A DNA stretch of 48,288 bases, taken from positions 1 through 48,288 of the forward strand of contig CAMOGQ010000006.1 in the NCBI GenBank assembly GCA_946614165.1. The letters run 5' to 3'. The stretch comes from an uncultured Lachnospiraceae bacterium (GTDB taxonomy: Bacteria > Bacillota > Clostridia > Lachnospirales > Lachnospiraceae). Positions 9,037 through 17,287 of this stretch are shown in pieces. A program made the position numbers and the translations under genes. Under the pieces are notes generated by a model. That model was not told the origin of the DNA and did no database searches. It saw nothing but the letters and a program-made list of their open reading frames with translations. Within the stretch, counting starts at the first letter, position 1, and each line of letters begins with the position of its first letter.

Positions 9037-9231
9037 GGAGACAAAGAAAGGCAGGTTTTTTGCGGGACCCGGATGAATTCCTCTTTGGCTGGTAAGACCA
9101 TGACAGAAAAGCAGGACGGACTGTAAAGATCCTGCATATAAGAAAAAGATACTTTATTTCTCTTTTACTAACGAAGCTGGTGTGTTACCATGGGAAAGCA
9201 ACATTTTTATTTCCAAAGGAAAGGATTTTTA

Positions 9232-10146
9232 ATGAAAATAGCAGTTACCTATGATAACGGCAATATCTTCCAGCATTTCGGAAGAACAGAGAATTTTAAA
9301 GTATACGATGTAGAAGACGGAAAAGTAGTCTCCAGCGAGATCATCGGTTCAAACGGCATCGGCCACGGTGCCCTGGCAGGTCTTCTGGCGGAAGGCGGCG
9401 TGCAGGTCCTGATCTGCGGCGGCCTGGGCGGCGGCGCTTTAAACGCCCTGCAGAGCGCCGGCGTTGAAGTATGCGCAGGCGCTTCCGGCAGCTGCGACGA
9501 GGCAGTGGAAGCCTATCTGAAGGGCGAGCTGGTGGACACCGGCGCAAACTGCGACCATCACGACCACCACCACAGCGAAGAGGAAGGCGGATGCTGCGGC
9601 CACCACGGCGAAGAAGAAGGCGGATGCTGCGGCGGAGACGATGAAGAGTGCGGCGGCTGTGAGGAAGCCGGCGGCTGCGGCGGATGCTGCGGAGGCGGCC
9701 CTGCCTATACCATGGAAGGAAAGAACGTGGGAAAGAACGTGAAGGTCCACTACAGAGGCACCCTCAACGACGGAACCCAGTTCGACTCCTCCTATGACAG
9801 AGGCGAGACTCTGGACTTTGTCTGCGGCGTGGGCATGATGATTCACGGCTTTGACAGGGCAGTGGCCGACATGGAGATCGGCCAGATCGTAAACGTGCAT
9901 CTGATGCCCGAAGAGGCCTACGGCCCCGTGGATCCCAGAGCCATCTTTACTCTGGAAGTCAGTCAGCTTCCCGGTTCCGAGAACTTAAAGCCCGGCGACA
10001 AGGCCTATCTGGCCAACGGAGCAGGCCAGCCCTTCCCCGTGACCGTGACCGCCAAGGACGAGAACTTCATTACCTTCGACGCCAACCACGAGATGGCCGG
10101 CAAGGAACTGAACTTTACCATCGAGCTGGTGTCTGTGGAAGACTAA
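9232..10146 (+). CDS. NifX/FeMo-co-binding-like domain fused through a Cys/His-rich linker to an FKBP (SlyD-like) prolyl isomerase
   Basis: A 304-residue three-part protein. Residues 1-105 match the dinitrogenase FeMo-cofactor-binding fold (NifX/NifB C-terminal type: start KIAVTYDNG, HFGR, the CGGLGGGAL turn and AYLKGEL end). Residues 107-156 are a metal-binding linker with 10 Cys and 7 His, including three Cys-Cys pairs and an HHDHHH cluster. Residues 165-304 are an FKBP-type peptidyl-prolyl isomerase of the SlyD class (VHYRGTL, FDSSYDRGE, then an inserted flap with AYGPVDP). SlyD proteins are chaperones and nickel carriers; NifX-type proteins bind iron-sulfur or iron-molybdenum clusters. 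A role in delivering a metal or cluster is inference. The start is ATG 9232 after AAAGGAAAGGA. The iron-sulfur aldo-keto reductase follows after 50 nt. Confidence 0.88.
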   Translation: MKIAVTYDNGNIFQHFGRTENFKVYDVEDGKVVSSEIIGSNGIGHGALAGLLAEGGVQVLICGGLGGGALNALQSAGVEVCAGASGSCDEAVEAYLKGELVDTGANCDHHDHHHSEEEGGCCGHHGEEEGGCCGGDDEECGGCEEAGGCGGCCGGGPAYTMEGKNVGKNVKVHYRGTLNDGTQFDSSYDRGETLDFVCGVGMMIHGFDRAVADMEIGQIVNVHLMPEEAYGPVDPRAIFTLEVSQLPGSENLKPGDKAYLANGAGQPFPVTVTAKDENFITFDANHEMAGKELNFTIELVSVED

Positions 10147-10196
10147 GCAGGCAGACATTTTTTATTCCGGCTGCGGGGCAGCGGAAAGGGTTCCCT

Positions 10197-11387
10197 ATGC
10201 AATACAGACAGGACAGGTACGGAAACAGACTGTCGATACTGGGTTTTGGCTGCATGCGTTTTACTAAAAAGGGAAACAGTATAGACACGGAAAAGGCGGA
10301 GCAGGAGATCCTCTCCGCCTTTGAAGCCGGCGTCAACTATTTTGACACGGCATACATTTATCCCGGGAGCGAGGAGCTTCTGGGACAAATCTTCGAAAAG
10401 AACGGGATCCGGGAAAGGATCCATCTGGCCACCAAGCTGCCCCAGTATCTGATCGGGTCCAGGGCTTCTCTGGATAAGTACTTCGGCGAGCAGCTGGCCC
10501 GTCTCCGGACGGACTATATCGATTATTATCTCATGCACCACATGACGGACGTGGCCATGTGGGAGAGCCTCAAAAAGGCGGAGATCATAGACTGGATCGC
10601 CGGGAAGAAGGCATCCGGCGCCATCAAAAACATCGGCTTTTCCTACCACGGCAATACCGAAAACTTCCTGAAGATCTTAAACGACTATGACTGGGACTTC
10701 TGCCAGATCCAGTACAACTACCTGGACGAGGTGGCCCAGGCCGGCAGGGAGGGCCTTATGGCCGCCGCCCAAAAGGGCATGGCCGTCATGATCATGGAAC
10801 CCCTCCGGGGAGGAAAGCTGGTGAACATGCTGCCCCAGGGAGCTCTGGACGTCATGAAAAAGAGCGGCAGAGGCTGGTCTCCCGCGGAATGGGGCCTTCG
10901 CTGGCTCTATGACCAGAAGGAGGTCACAGTGGTCCTCTCCGGCATGAACTCTCTGGAAATGGTAGAAGAGAACTGCCGGGTGGCATCCGAAGCGGAAGCG
11001 GGGCTCATGACCCAGGAGGATTTCGCTGTCCTGGAGGAAGTCAAAAGAGAGATCCGGGCAAAGGAAAAGGTGGGATGCACCGGCTGCCGCTACTGCATGC
11101 CCTGCCCCAAAGGGGTGGATATCCCCGGGATCTTCCGCTGCTACAACGCCATGTATACGGAGTCCAAGAGCCTTGGGCGCTTCCAGTTCGCCCAGACCGT
11201 GGGCCTTACCAGGGAGCCGGCCTTTGCCAGCCAGTGCGTGAAGTGCGGTAAGTGCGAAAAGCACTGTCCCCAGAACATACCCATCCGGGAAAAGCTGGCG
11301 GAAGCGGACAGAGCCCTGCGTCCCCTGCCCTATAAGATCGGCATCAATTTCGTCAGATACTTTATGTTCCGGAAGAAAAGAAAGTAA
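10197..11387 (+). CDS. Aldo/keto reductase with C-terminal ferredoxin-type iron-sulfur module
   Basis: A 396-residue oxidoreductase. The N-terminal three quarters is an aldo-keto reductase TIM barrel: GFGCMRF near the start, FDTAYIYPGSE with the catalytic Asp-Tyr, and KLPQY with the catalytic Lys. The C-terminal part carries CTGCRYCMPCPKGVDIP and CVKCGKCEKHCPQNIPI, enough Cys for two [4Fe-4S] clusters. This architecture is a known 4Fe-4S-containing aldo-keto reductase subfamily in anaerobes, thought to exchange electrons with ferredoxin-like partners as well as NAD(P)H. It sits 50 nt after the NifX-SlyD fusion gene and shares its terminator, so the two probably form one operon. Its physiological substrate is unknown. 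Confidence 0.92.
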   Translation: MQYRQDRYGNRLSILGFGCMRFTKKGNSIDTEKAEQEILSAFEAGVNYFDTAYIYPGSEELLGQIFEKNGIRERIHLATKLPQYLIGSRASLDKYFGEQLARLRTDYIDYYLMHHMTDVAMWESLKKAEIIDWIAGKKASGAIKNIGFSYHGNTENFLKILNDYDWDFCQIQYNYLDEVAQAGREGLMAAAQKGMAVMIMEPLRGGKLVNMLPQGALDVMKKSGRGWSPAEWGLRWLYDQKEVTVVLSGMNSLEMVEENCRVASEAEAGLMTQEDFAVLEEVKREIRAKEKVGCTGCRYCMPCPKGVDIPGIFRCYNAMYTESKSLGRFQFAQTVGLTREPAFASQCVKCGKCEKHCPQNIPIREKLAEADRALRPLPYKIGINFVRYFMFRKKRK

Positions 11388-11407
11388 TCAATAAGAAAGA
11401 AATGCGG

Positions 11408-11440
11408 ACACAGACACCTGCCGGGTGTCTGTGTTTTTTT
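11408..11440 (+). terminator. Strong terminator after the aldo-keto reductase
   Basis: ACACAGACACC (11408-11418) pairs perfectly with GGTGTCTGTGT (11424-11434), followed by seven T. Confidence 0.9.
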
Positions 11441-11602
11441 CATATTACGGGAACCGGAGCATGGAAGTGTCGCCGTTACAGCGACCATTTGGAAAGCCCT
11501 TTCCTCTATAATTTTTAACACAGGTCCTGTTCCGGTCTGATGTTTCTTTTTCCGCAGGCCGCAGAACAGGAAAATGAGAGTCAATAAGGAAAGGGGAAAA
11601 GA

Positions 11603-13150
11603 ATGAAGAGGAAGATATTCAGATTGATCCTGGCAGTAAGCATGCTGGGGATGCTGCAGACAGGATGCGGACAGAAGTCGGAAACAGAGACGCCGTCCGG
11701 GAAAGAGGCAGAGGAAGATGCGGGAGAGAATGAAGGGACAGAGGGACAGTATGATGCCCTGCTTTCCCGGGGCGGAGAGATCTCCGGACAGTCCTATATC
11801 TCGGAATTCGGTTTTACTCTGGAATTTCCCGGGGAGTGGGAGCCCATGGACAGGAAAGAGACAGCTGCTTCCCTGGGCTATGATTCTGCAGAAGAGGAAC
11901 TTATGACCGACGGGAGACTGGTGGATGCTGCTTTTGTAAACGGTGATGATGCTGTAATCATCAACTATGAAATCCTGGACGAATCACAGAGGGGGGAAGG
12001 CGACATAACCTCTTATCTGGGCTCTTTTTTTGAATATACGCTGCCGGAAGAAGAAATTGAGATCCTGGAAGCGGAGTTTGCAGGTGTCCGGCGGAAGTAC
12101 ATTAAGGAAACGGACCAGACCGGCGTTCCCACTTACTGGCTTCCCTATACAGATAAAGAAATCATGATGAATGTGATTTTCAAGGCAGGGTCTGGAAGTA
12201 ATACTTTTGAGGATTTTCTTGGTTACGCCTATGACACGGAAAAGGGGAAGAAGAGAGAAACGACTGCTTATGAAGCCTACATGACGGCTGTCAGTCTGAC
12301 CGGGGAAGACCTGGAGGGCGGCTCCTATGAGGATCTGCTCCTTTTAACGGAAGACAGGGACTGGGTGCACAGCCCCGCCAATAAGGAAGGTACGGTAAAG
12401 GACGGTGCCCTTTACCGGAAGCTGGGAGCTCTGATTTGGGGCAATTCCTCGGAAAGAGGCCATAATGAGAGCTGGACCATCGTATCGGAATATGTGCTGG
12501 GCCATGTGGCGGACAGCTACAGTGAGTATCTCCCCTATGCACAGAATGCCGCCAGGTATTTCCTGTACGGCGATTTTACTCTGGATGATGTGGTCTCTCC
12601 TCTTCTGGAACTGGAATCCGTCCGTGAGACAGGAGCGAGGGATCCTTCCCGCTATGAATATCACTTCAATATCCCGGATCTGAAAGCCTGCGCTAAGGAG
12701 ATGCAGGTGACGGAAAAGGCCCTGGGCTACCTGCTGGCCCAGCTGAACGAAAGCGGAGCGGATATAGAGATCTCCGAAAACACCTTCACCTTTCATTCCG
12801 GCGGTTATGACAGAGAAGAAAGCTCCGGCAGCGGAACGGCCGCATCGGGATCTGACTATTTTGATGAAGCACCGGAGCTGCTGCGGCCGGATGCCCTGGA
12901 CGTCTATCAGTACGATCTTGGACCGGCAGATATGAACGGCCTGACAGGGTATAAATTTACTTTTACGGGAGACGGATCTGTCATCAACAACTACCTGCTG
13001 TATGTGATGGTAAAGGATGGTGTGACTTACAGCGAAGAGACAGCTGACGGCAGCACTCTGTATTACCTCTATAAGGACGGGAAGCCTCTGGCCATCATAG
13101 GATCTGTGGACAATGGGAAAGCCCTGGTGGTACTCATGCAGGGACAGTAA
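11603..13150 (+). CDS. Large predicted lipoprotein of unknown function
   Basis: A 515-residue protein with a lipoprotein signal: Lys/Arg N-terminus, hydrophobic stretch and LQTGC lipobox (Cys 22). An acidic low-complexity linker (about 24-50, Glu/Gly-rich) precedes a compact region with a FTLEFPGEW motif (about 70) that looks like the start of a small beta-rich domain. The middle (about 250-400) is richer in helix. A Gly/Ser-rich linker near 410 leads to a C-terminal beta-rich domain ending in GKALVVLMQGQ. I do not recognise a catalytic motif. The gene stands alone with GGAAAGG before its start; a TATAAT at 11507-11512 could be its -10 element but lacks a convincing -35. Confidence 0.8.
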   Translation: MKRKIFRLILAVSMLGMLQTGCGQKSETETPSGKEAEEDAGENEGTEGQYDALLSRGGEISGQSYISEFGFTLEFPGEWEPMDRKETAASLGYDSAEEELMTDGRLVDAAFVNGDDAVIINYEILDESQRGEGDITSYLGSFFEYTLPEEEIEILEAEFAGVRRKYIKETDQTGVPTYWLPYTDKEIMMNVIFKAGSGSNTFEDFLGYAYDTEKGKKRETTAYEAYMTAVSLTGEDLEGGSYEDLLLLTEDRDWVHSPANKEGTVKDGALYRKLGALIWGNSSERGHNESWTIVSEYVLGHVADSYSEYLPYAQNAARYFLYGDFTLDDVVSPLLELESVRETGARDPSRYEYHFNIPDLKACAKEMQVTEKALGYLLAQLNESGADIEISENTFTFHSGGYDREESSGSGTAASGSDYFDEAPELLRPDALDVYQYDLGPADMNGLTGYKFTFTGDGSVINNYLLYVMVKDGVTYSEETADGSTLYYLYKDGKPLAIIGSVDNGKALVVLMQGQ

Positions 13151-13314
13151 CTTACTTCCGACTGTCCCGGAGGCGGAAAAGGAACGTTGCATTTGCTCCT
13201 CCTGCGTGATATTTTTGAAAAAACGAACGGGCCGGCTGCCCCTGAGGGACAGGCTCCGGCTCTGGCTGTGCCCAAGCGTATATATCCGCCGGGCATCTGA
13301 TTTAGGAGGTCAAA

Positions 13315-13842
13315 ATGAGAAAGATCCTGATCGTCATCGATATGCAGAATGACTTTATAGACGCGGCTCTGGGAACAAAGGAAGCCGTTTCCGTCGTGGA
13401 GGCGGTAAAGGACAAGATCCGCTCCTATGCCCCGGAAAATGTGATCGCCACCATGGATACCCACGGCGAAAACTACATGGAGACCCAGGAAGGCAGATAT
13501 CTGCCCGTCCCCCACTGCATTAAGGGATCGGAAGGATGGAAGATCCGCAGCGATATCGCTGCCCTTCTTGAAGGCGCAGAGATCTATGAAAAGCCCACCT
13601 TCGGCAGCACTGCCCTGGCGGCGGACCTTAGGGAGCTTTCCGAAAAGGAAGAGATCGAACTGGAGCTGGTGGGCCTTTGCACGGATATCTGCGTGGCATC
13701 CAACGCCCTGCTCCTTAAGGCCTTTATGCCGGAAGTAAAGATCTCTGTGGACGCATCCTGCTGCGCCGGCGTGACGCCCGAAAAGCATCTGGCCGCCCTA
13801 GAGACCATGCGGTCCTGCCAGATCCAGGTGACAGGAGCCTGA
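13315..13842 (+). CDS. Isochorismatase-fold cysteine hydrolase (nicotinamidase-like)
   Basis: A 175-residue isochorismatase-superfamily hydrolase. The catalytic triad is visible as D9 (VIDMQNDF), K93 (EKPTFGS) and C126 (CTDICV). D48 and H50 (MDTH) and H67 (PHCI) look like the metal-binding residues of nicotinamidases, so nicotinamide to nicotinate is the leading guess; other amidases of this fold remain possible. The start follows TTAGGAGG at good spacing. The metallophosphoesterase gene begins 4 nt after its stop, so the two are co-transcribed and perhaps translationally coupled. Confidence 0.88.
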   Translation: MRKILIVIDMQNDFIDAALGTKEAVSVVEAVKDKIRSYAPENVIATMDTHGENYMETQEGRYLPVPHCIKGSEGWKIRSDIAALLEGAEIYEKPTFGSTALAADLRELSEKEEIELELVGLCTDICVASNALLLKAFMPEVKISVDASCCAGVTPEKHLAALETMRSCQIQVTGA

Positions 13843-13846
13843 CCTT

Positions 13847-14593
13847 ATGGCACTGTACGCGATCGGAGATCTGCATCTCCACTATCAGTCGGAGCTCAAG
13901 GCCCCGGGCCAGCTCCATGACCCTGTCTGGAAGAATCACGAAGAACGTTTTCTGAGAAACTGCCTCAGGACCATAGATGAGGATGATACCCTGGTCCTGG
14001 TGGGAGACCACAGCTGGGGCAGGAACCTTAAGGAATCGGAGATGGATCTGGATTATATAGCCTGTCTGCCGGGCAGGAAGATCCTGACCCGGGGCAACCA
14101 CGACATGTTCTGGGGGATCCGGAAAACGGCGGAACTGAATGAGATCTATCAGGGAAAGATGTCCTTCCTTCAGGGAAACTTCTATATGTATAAGGACATC
14201 GCCCTGGTGGGGACCAAGGGCTTTACCTTTGAAGGCCCCTTCTATCTGGACAGGAACCGGCGGATCGTGGGCCTGGACGAAACGGCCCTGGCCCATGCAA
14301 AAAAGCTGGTGGACAGGGAAGCGGGGAGACTCAGGGAATCCCTGGAGGCCGCGCGGGGCGCAGGCTGCCGCCGCATGGTCATGTTCCTTCACTATCCCCC
14401 CACCAACATCCTGGAGGAGGAGAGCGTCTTTACCAGAATGGCGGAGGAATACGGCGTTGAGCAGGTGGTCTACGCCCACTCCCACGGAAAGGACCGCTTT
14501 CACGACAGCATCCAGGGCTCCTTCCACGGGATCTACTACCGCCTGGTCTCCGGGGACTTCCTGAACTGGCAGCCGGAAAGGATCCTGGACTGA
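13847..14593 (+). CDS. Calcineurin-like metallophosphoesterase
   Basis: A 248-residue cytoplasmic phosphoesterase. Metal-site motifs come in the standard order: GDLHLH at residues 7-12, GDHSW (usually GDxxD/N), GNHD, a single His in LHYPP, and HSHG near the C-terminus. Together these make the two-metal centre of calcineurin-type enzymes. Substrates in this family range from phosphoproteins to nucleotides and cannot be inferred here. It overlaps functionally with nothing obvious next door, although tight spacing to the isochorismatase-like gene suggests co-expression. A terminator follows. Confidence 0.88.
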   Translation: MALYAIGDLHLHYQSELKAPGQLHDPVWKNHEERFLRNCLRTIDEDDTLVLVGDHSWGRNLKESEMDLDYIACLPGRKILTRGNHDMFWGIRKTAELNEIYQGKMSFLQGNFYMYKDIALVGTKGFTFEGPFYLDRNRRIVGLDETALAHAKKLVDREAGRLRESLEAARGAGCRRMVMFLHYPPTNILEEESVFTRMAEEYGVEQVVYAHSHGKDRFHDSIQGSFHGIYYRLVSGDFLNWQPERILD

Positions 14594-14631
14594 AGGAGCC
14601 GGAAGGACGGAAATGCATTTTTTTACTGTGA

Positions 14632-14668
14632 AACAGGCCTGTCTCTCCCTGAAGGCAGGCCTGTTTTT
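14632..14668 (+). terminator. Terminator between the metallophosphoesterase gene and the hydrogenase operon
   Basis: AACAGGCCTG (14632-14641) pairs with CAGGCCTGTT (14656-14665), followed by a T-run. Confidence 0.85.
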
Positions 14669-14713
14669 GTGCAATTTTCACCTTTTTCCTCTGGATTTTT
14701 GGCAAAATGACTA

Positions 14714-14775
14714 ACAAACCTTCATTTTTTGTTTGTGAATTTGAATTGTCAGAAGTCCCCTGCAGGGGGTATACT
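14714..14775 (+). promoter_or_regulatory. Promoter and candidate operators of the hydCBA operon
   Basis: A strong sigma-A-type promoter is seen: TTGTCA (14746-14751), 18-bp spacer, TATACT (14770-14775). The spacer contains a perfect 12-bp palindrome, CCCCTGCAGGGG (14757-14768), and just upstream of -35 an inverted repeat ACAAAC (14714-14719) / GTTTGT (14731-14736). The transcript would have a leader of about 95 nt before hydC. A redox-responsive regulator binding here is plausible but not shown. Confidence 0.7.
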
Positions 14776-14876
14776 GAAAGGACAAACGATAAATTGGAGC
14801 AGTGCGACCTGATGGATGACCATAAGGGCCATCGCAGGGGACCCTGCTCTGAAATGAGAAACATAAAGGAGTGTTT

Positions 14877-15374
14877 ATGGCTAAATTAAATGGGGATGCG
14901 CTTGGCAAGATCGACGAGATCGTTGCCAGGCACAGAAATCAGGCGGGTCCCTGCATCGAAATGCTTCATGAGGTCCAGAACGAACTGGGCTATATTCCTT
15001 TTGAAGCCATGGAGAAGATCGCAGAGGCCACTGGCACCAGCGTAGCGGAAGTCTACGGTGTTGTCATGTTCTACTCTCAGTTCACCACAGAACCCAAGGG
15101 CAAGCATGTCATCAATGTCTGCCTGGGAACAGCCTGCTACGTCAAGGGCGCACAGCAGCTGGTCGACCGTGTTGAGAAGATGACAGGCGCAGCTGTCAAC
15201 AAGACATCTGCAGACGGCCTCTTCTCTCTGGACGCCACCAGGTGCCTGGGAGCCTGCGGCCTTGCCCCTGTCTGCATCATCGACGGCAAGGTATACGGCA
15301 ATGCTCTTATGGGCAACTCTTTCACCAATGAACTGCGCAAGATCATTCTTGCAGAAAGAGGGGCCAAGGCATGA
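14877..15374 (+). CDS. hydC: [FeFe]-hydrogenase subunit HydC (NuoE-like, [2Fe-2S] thioredoxin fold)
   Basis: A 165-residue small subunit of an NAD-linked [FeFe]-hydrogenase, homologous to complex I NuoE. Four Cys ligands for a [2Fe-2S] cluster are at 82, 87, 123 and 127 in CLGTAC and CLGAC. The start is ATG 14877 after AAAGGAG; a GTG two codons upstream overlaps the ribosome site and is unlikely. First gene of hydC-hydB-hydA; its stop overlaps the hydB start by 4 nt (ATGA), so translation is coupled. The protein passes electrons between HydB flavin and the catalytic subunit. Confidence 0.93.
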   Translation: MAKLNGDALGKIDEIVARHRNQAGPCIEMLHEVQNELGYIPFEAMEKIAEATGTSVAEVYGVVMFYSQFTTEPKGKHVINVCLGTACYVKGAQQLVDRVEKMTGAAVNKTSADGLFSLDATRCLGACGLAPVCIIDGKVYGNALMGNSFTNELRKIILAERGAKA

Positions 15375-17272
15375 GAGAAAGAATCACAACCATTGAACAG
15401 CTCAATACCGTAAAGGAAGCCGAGAAGAAGTACCTGCATCTGAGACTGCAGGGCAACATCGAACTGACAGACGACGACCAGCTCTTCAACATCCTGGTCT
15501 GCTCCGGTACCGGCTGTACCGCCGGCGAATCCGCCAAGCTTCTTGAAAGACTGGAAGAACTGGTGGAAGAGCACGAAATGGAGGACAAGGTCCGCATCAT
15601 CAAGACAGGATGCTTCGGTCTCTGCCAGAAGGGCCCCATCGTCGCTATTTTCCCTGACCGCGTTTTCTATACCCATGTCAAACCCCAGGATGCCGACAGG
15701 ATCATCCAGGAGCATGTCATCGGCGGCAACATCATCCGCGACATGCAGATGTTCGACATCGACAAGGAGACCGGCGGAAAGATCTACGACATCGAAAAGA
15801 TCGGCTTCTATGAGAAGCAGCACCGTATTGCCCTTCGCAACTGCGGCAAGATCAACCCCGAGAACATTTACGAGTACATCGGCGTCAGCGGCTATCAGGC
15901 TCTGTACAAGTGCCTGAAGACCATGAGCCCTCAGGAAGTCATCGACGTAGTCAAGGCTTCCGGCCTCAGAGGCCGCGGCGGCGCAGGCTTCCCTACCGGC
16001 GTCAAGTGGCAGTTCGAAAAGAACCAGCCCGGCCATGAGAAGTACGTCATCTGCAACGCCGACGAAGGCGATCCCGGTGCATTCATGGACCGTTCCATCC
16101 TGGAAGGCGACCCTCATGCCATCCTGGAAGGTATGGCCATCATGGCTTATGCGGTAGGCGCTCACCACGGCTATATCTATATCCGTGCAGAGTATCCCAT
16201 CGCCGTATCCAGACTCCGCATCGCCATCGCGGAAGCGGAAGAGCTGGGCTTCCTTGGCAAGGACATTTTCGGTTCCGGTTTTGACTTCGATCTGGAGATC
16301 CGTCTGGGCGCAGGCGCATTCGTATGCGGTGAAGAGACAGCCCTGATCGCTTCCATCGAAGGCAAGCGCGGCATGCCTTCTCCCAAGCCTCCGTTCCCTG
16401 CCGTAGCAGGCGTATGGGGCAAGCCCACATCCATCAACAACGTCGAGACCATCGCCAACATCGCCATGATCCTGAGAAAGGGTGCCGAATGGTACTCTGC
16501 CATCGGCATGGGCAAGTCCAAGGGCACCAAGGTCTTCGCTCTGGGCGGCAAGATCAACAACACCGGCCTGGTGGAGATCCCCATGGGCACCACCCTCCGC
16601 GAGATCATCTATGACATCGGCGGCGGATGCCCCGGCGGCAAGAAGTTCAAGGCGGTCCAGACCGGCGGTCCTTCCGGCGGATGCCTGACCGAAAAGGAAC
16701 TGGATACTCCTATTACCTACGAGAACCTGATCGCAGCCGGCTCCATGATGGGCTCCGGCGGTATGATCGTTCTGGATGAAGACAACTGCATGGTAGACGT
16801 GGCAAGATTCTACATGGAATTCATCTGTGACGAATCCTGCGGCAAGTGCACTCCCTGCCGTGTCGGTACCAAGCGCCTTCTGGAAATGCTGACCAAGATC
16901 ACCGACGGCGAAGGCACCATGGAAATGCTGGACGAGATGGAAGAGCTCTGCAACGAGATCAAGGATACCGCTCTGTGCGGCCTTGGCCAGACAGCTCCCA
17001 ACCCCATCCTTTCCACGCTCCGCTATTTCAGGGACGAGTATGAAGCTCACATCCTGGAGAAGCGCTGCCCTGCCCACGTATGCAAGAACCTGCTGACATA
17101 CTCCATCAATCCCACCAAGTGCCGTGCCTGCTCCATCTGCGCGCGCAACTGCCCTGCAGAGGCGATCACCGGCAAACCGGGCAAGGAAGTATACAAGATC
17201 GATTCCACCAAGTGCATCAAGTGCGGTCTGTGCCTGAGCAACTGCCGCTTCGGTGCCGTGGAACGTCATTAA
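15371..17272 (+). CDS. hydB: [FeFe]-hydrogenase subunit HydB (NuoF-like, NADH/FMN-binding)
   Basis: A 633-residue NuoF-type subunit. Order of modules: an N-terminal thioredoxin-like [2Fe-2S] domain (C44, C49, C81, C85), the NADH/FMN core with the GRGGAGFPTG glycine loop, CNADEGDPGAF and the GAFVCGEETAL segment, then the ESCGKCTPCR cluster motif, and a C-terminal pair of [4Fe-4S] ferredoxin motifs (CRACSICARNC, CIKCGLCLSNC). This extra ferredoxin tail is typical of trimeric electron-bifurcating hydrogenases, in which NADH and reduced ferredoxin together drive H2 formation, or the reverse. It is translationally coupled to hydC and followed by hydA after 15 nt. Confidence 0.95.
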   Translation: MRERITTIEQLNTVKEAEKKYLHLRLQGNIELTDDDQLFNILVCSGTGCTAGESAKLLERLEELVEEHEMEDKVRIIKTGCFGLCQKGPIVAIFPDRVFYTHVKPQDADRIIQEHVIGGNIIRDMQMFDIDKETGGKIYDIEKIGFYEKQHRIALRNCGKINPENIYEYIGVSGYQALYKCLKTMSPQEVIDVVKASGLRGRGGAGFPTGVKWQFEKNQPGHEKYVICNADEGDPGAFMDRSILEGDPHAILEGMAIMAYAVGAHHGYIYIRAEYPIAVSRLRIAIAEAEELGFLGKDIFGSGFDFDLEIRLGAGAFVCGEETALIASIEGKRGMPSPKPPFPAVAGVWGKPTSINNVETIANIAMILRKGAEWYSAIGMGKSKGTKVFALGGKINNTGLVEIPMGTTLREIIYDIGGGCPGGKKFKAVQTGGPSGGCLTEKELDTPITYENLIAAGSMMGSGGMIVLDEDNCMVDVARFYMEFICDESCGKCTPCRVGTKRLLEMLTKITDGEGTMEMLDEMEELCNEIKDTALCGLGQTAPNPILSTLRYFRDEYEAHILEKRCPAHVCKNLLTYSINPTKCRACSICARNCPAEAITGKPGKEVYKIDSTKCIKCGLCLSNCRFGAVERH

Positions 17273-17287
17273 TCAGGAGGGCATGCT

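Noticed and set aside
13230..13266. GC-rich hairpin before the isochorismatase-like gene
   Set aside because: Stem is imperfect and no T-run or conserved aptamer features follow; not enough for a terminator or riboswitch call.
14714..14736. Rex binding site upstream of hydCBA
   Set aside because: Half-sites ACAAAC/GTTTGT are in the opposite orientation to the TTGT...ACAA Rex consensus and their spacing is wrong.
15137..17269. 710-codon open frame antisense to hydB
   Set aside because: It mirrors the strong codon bias of a real gene with all domain motifs on the other strand, has no ribosome site and no family-like sequence. The same holds for long antisense frames at 40127-42046, 26496-28133, 30073-31599 and 42101-43285.
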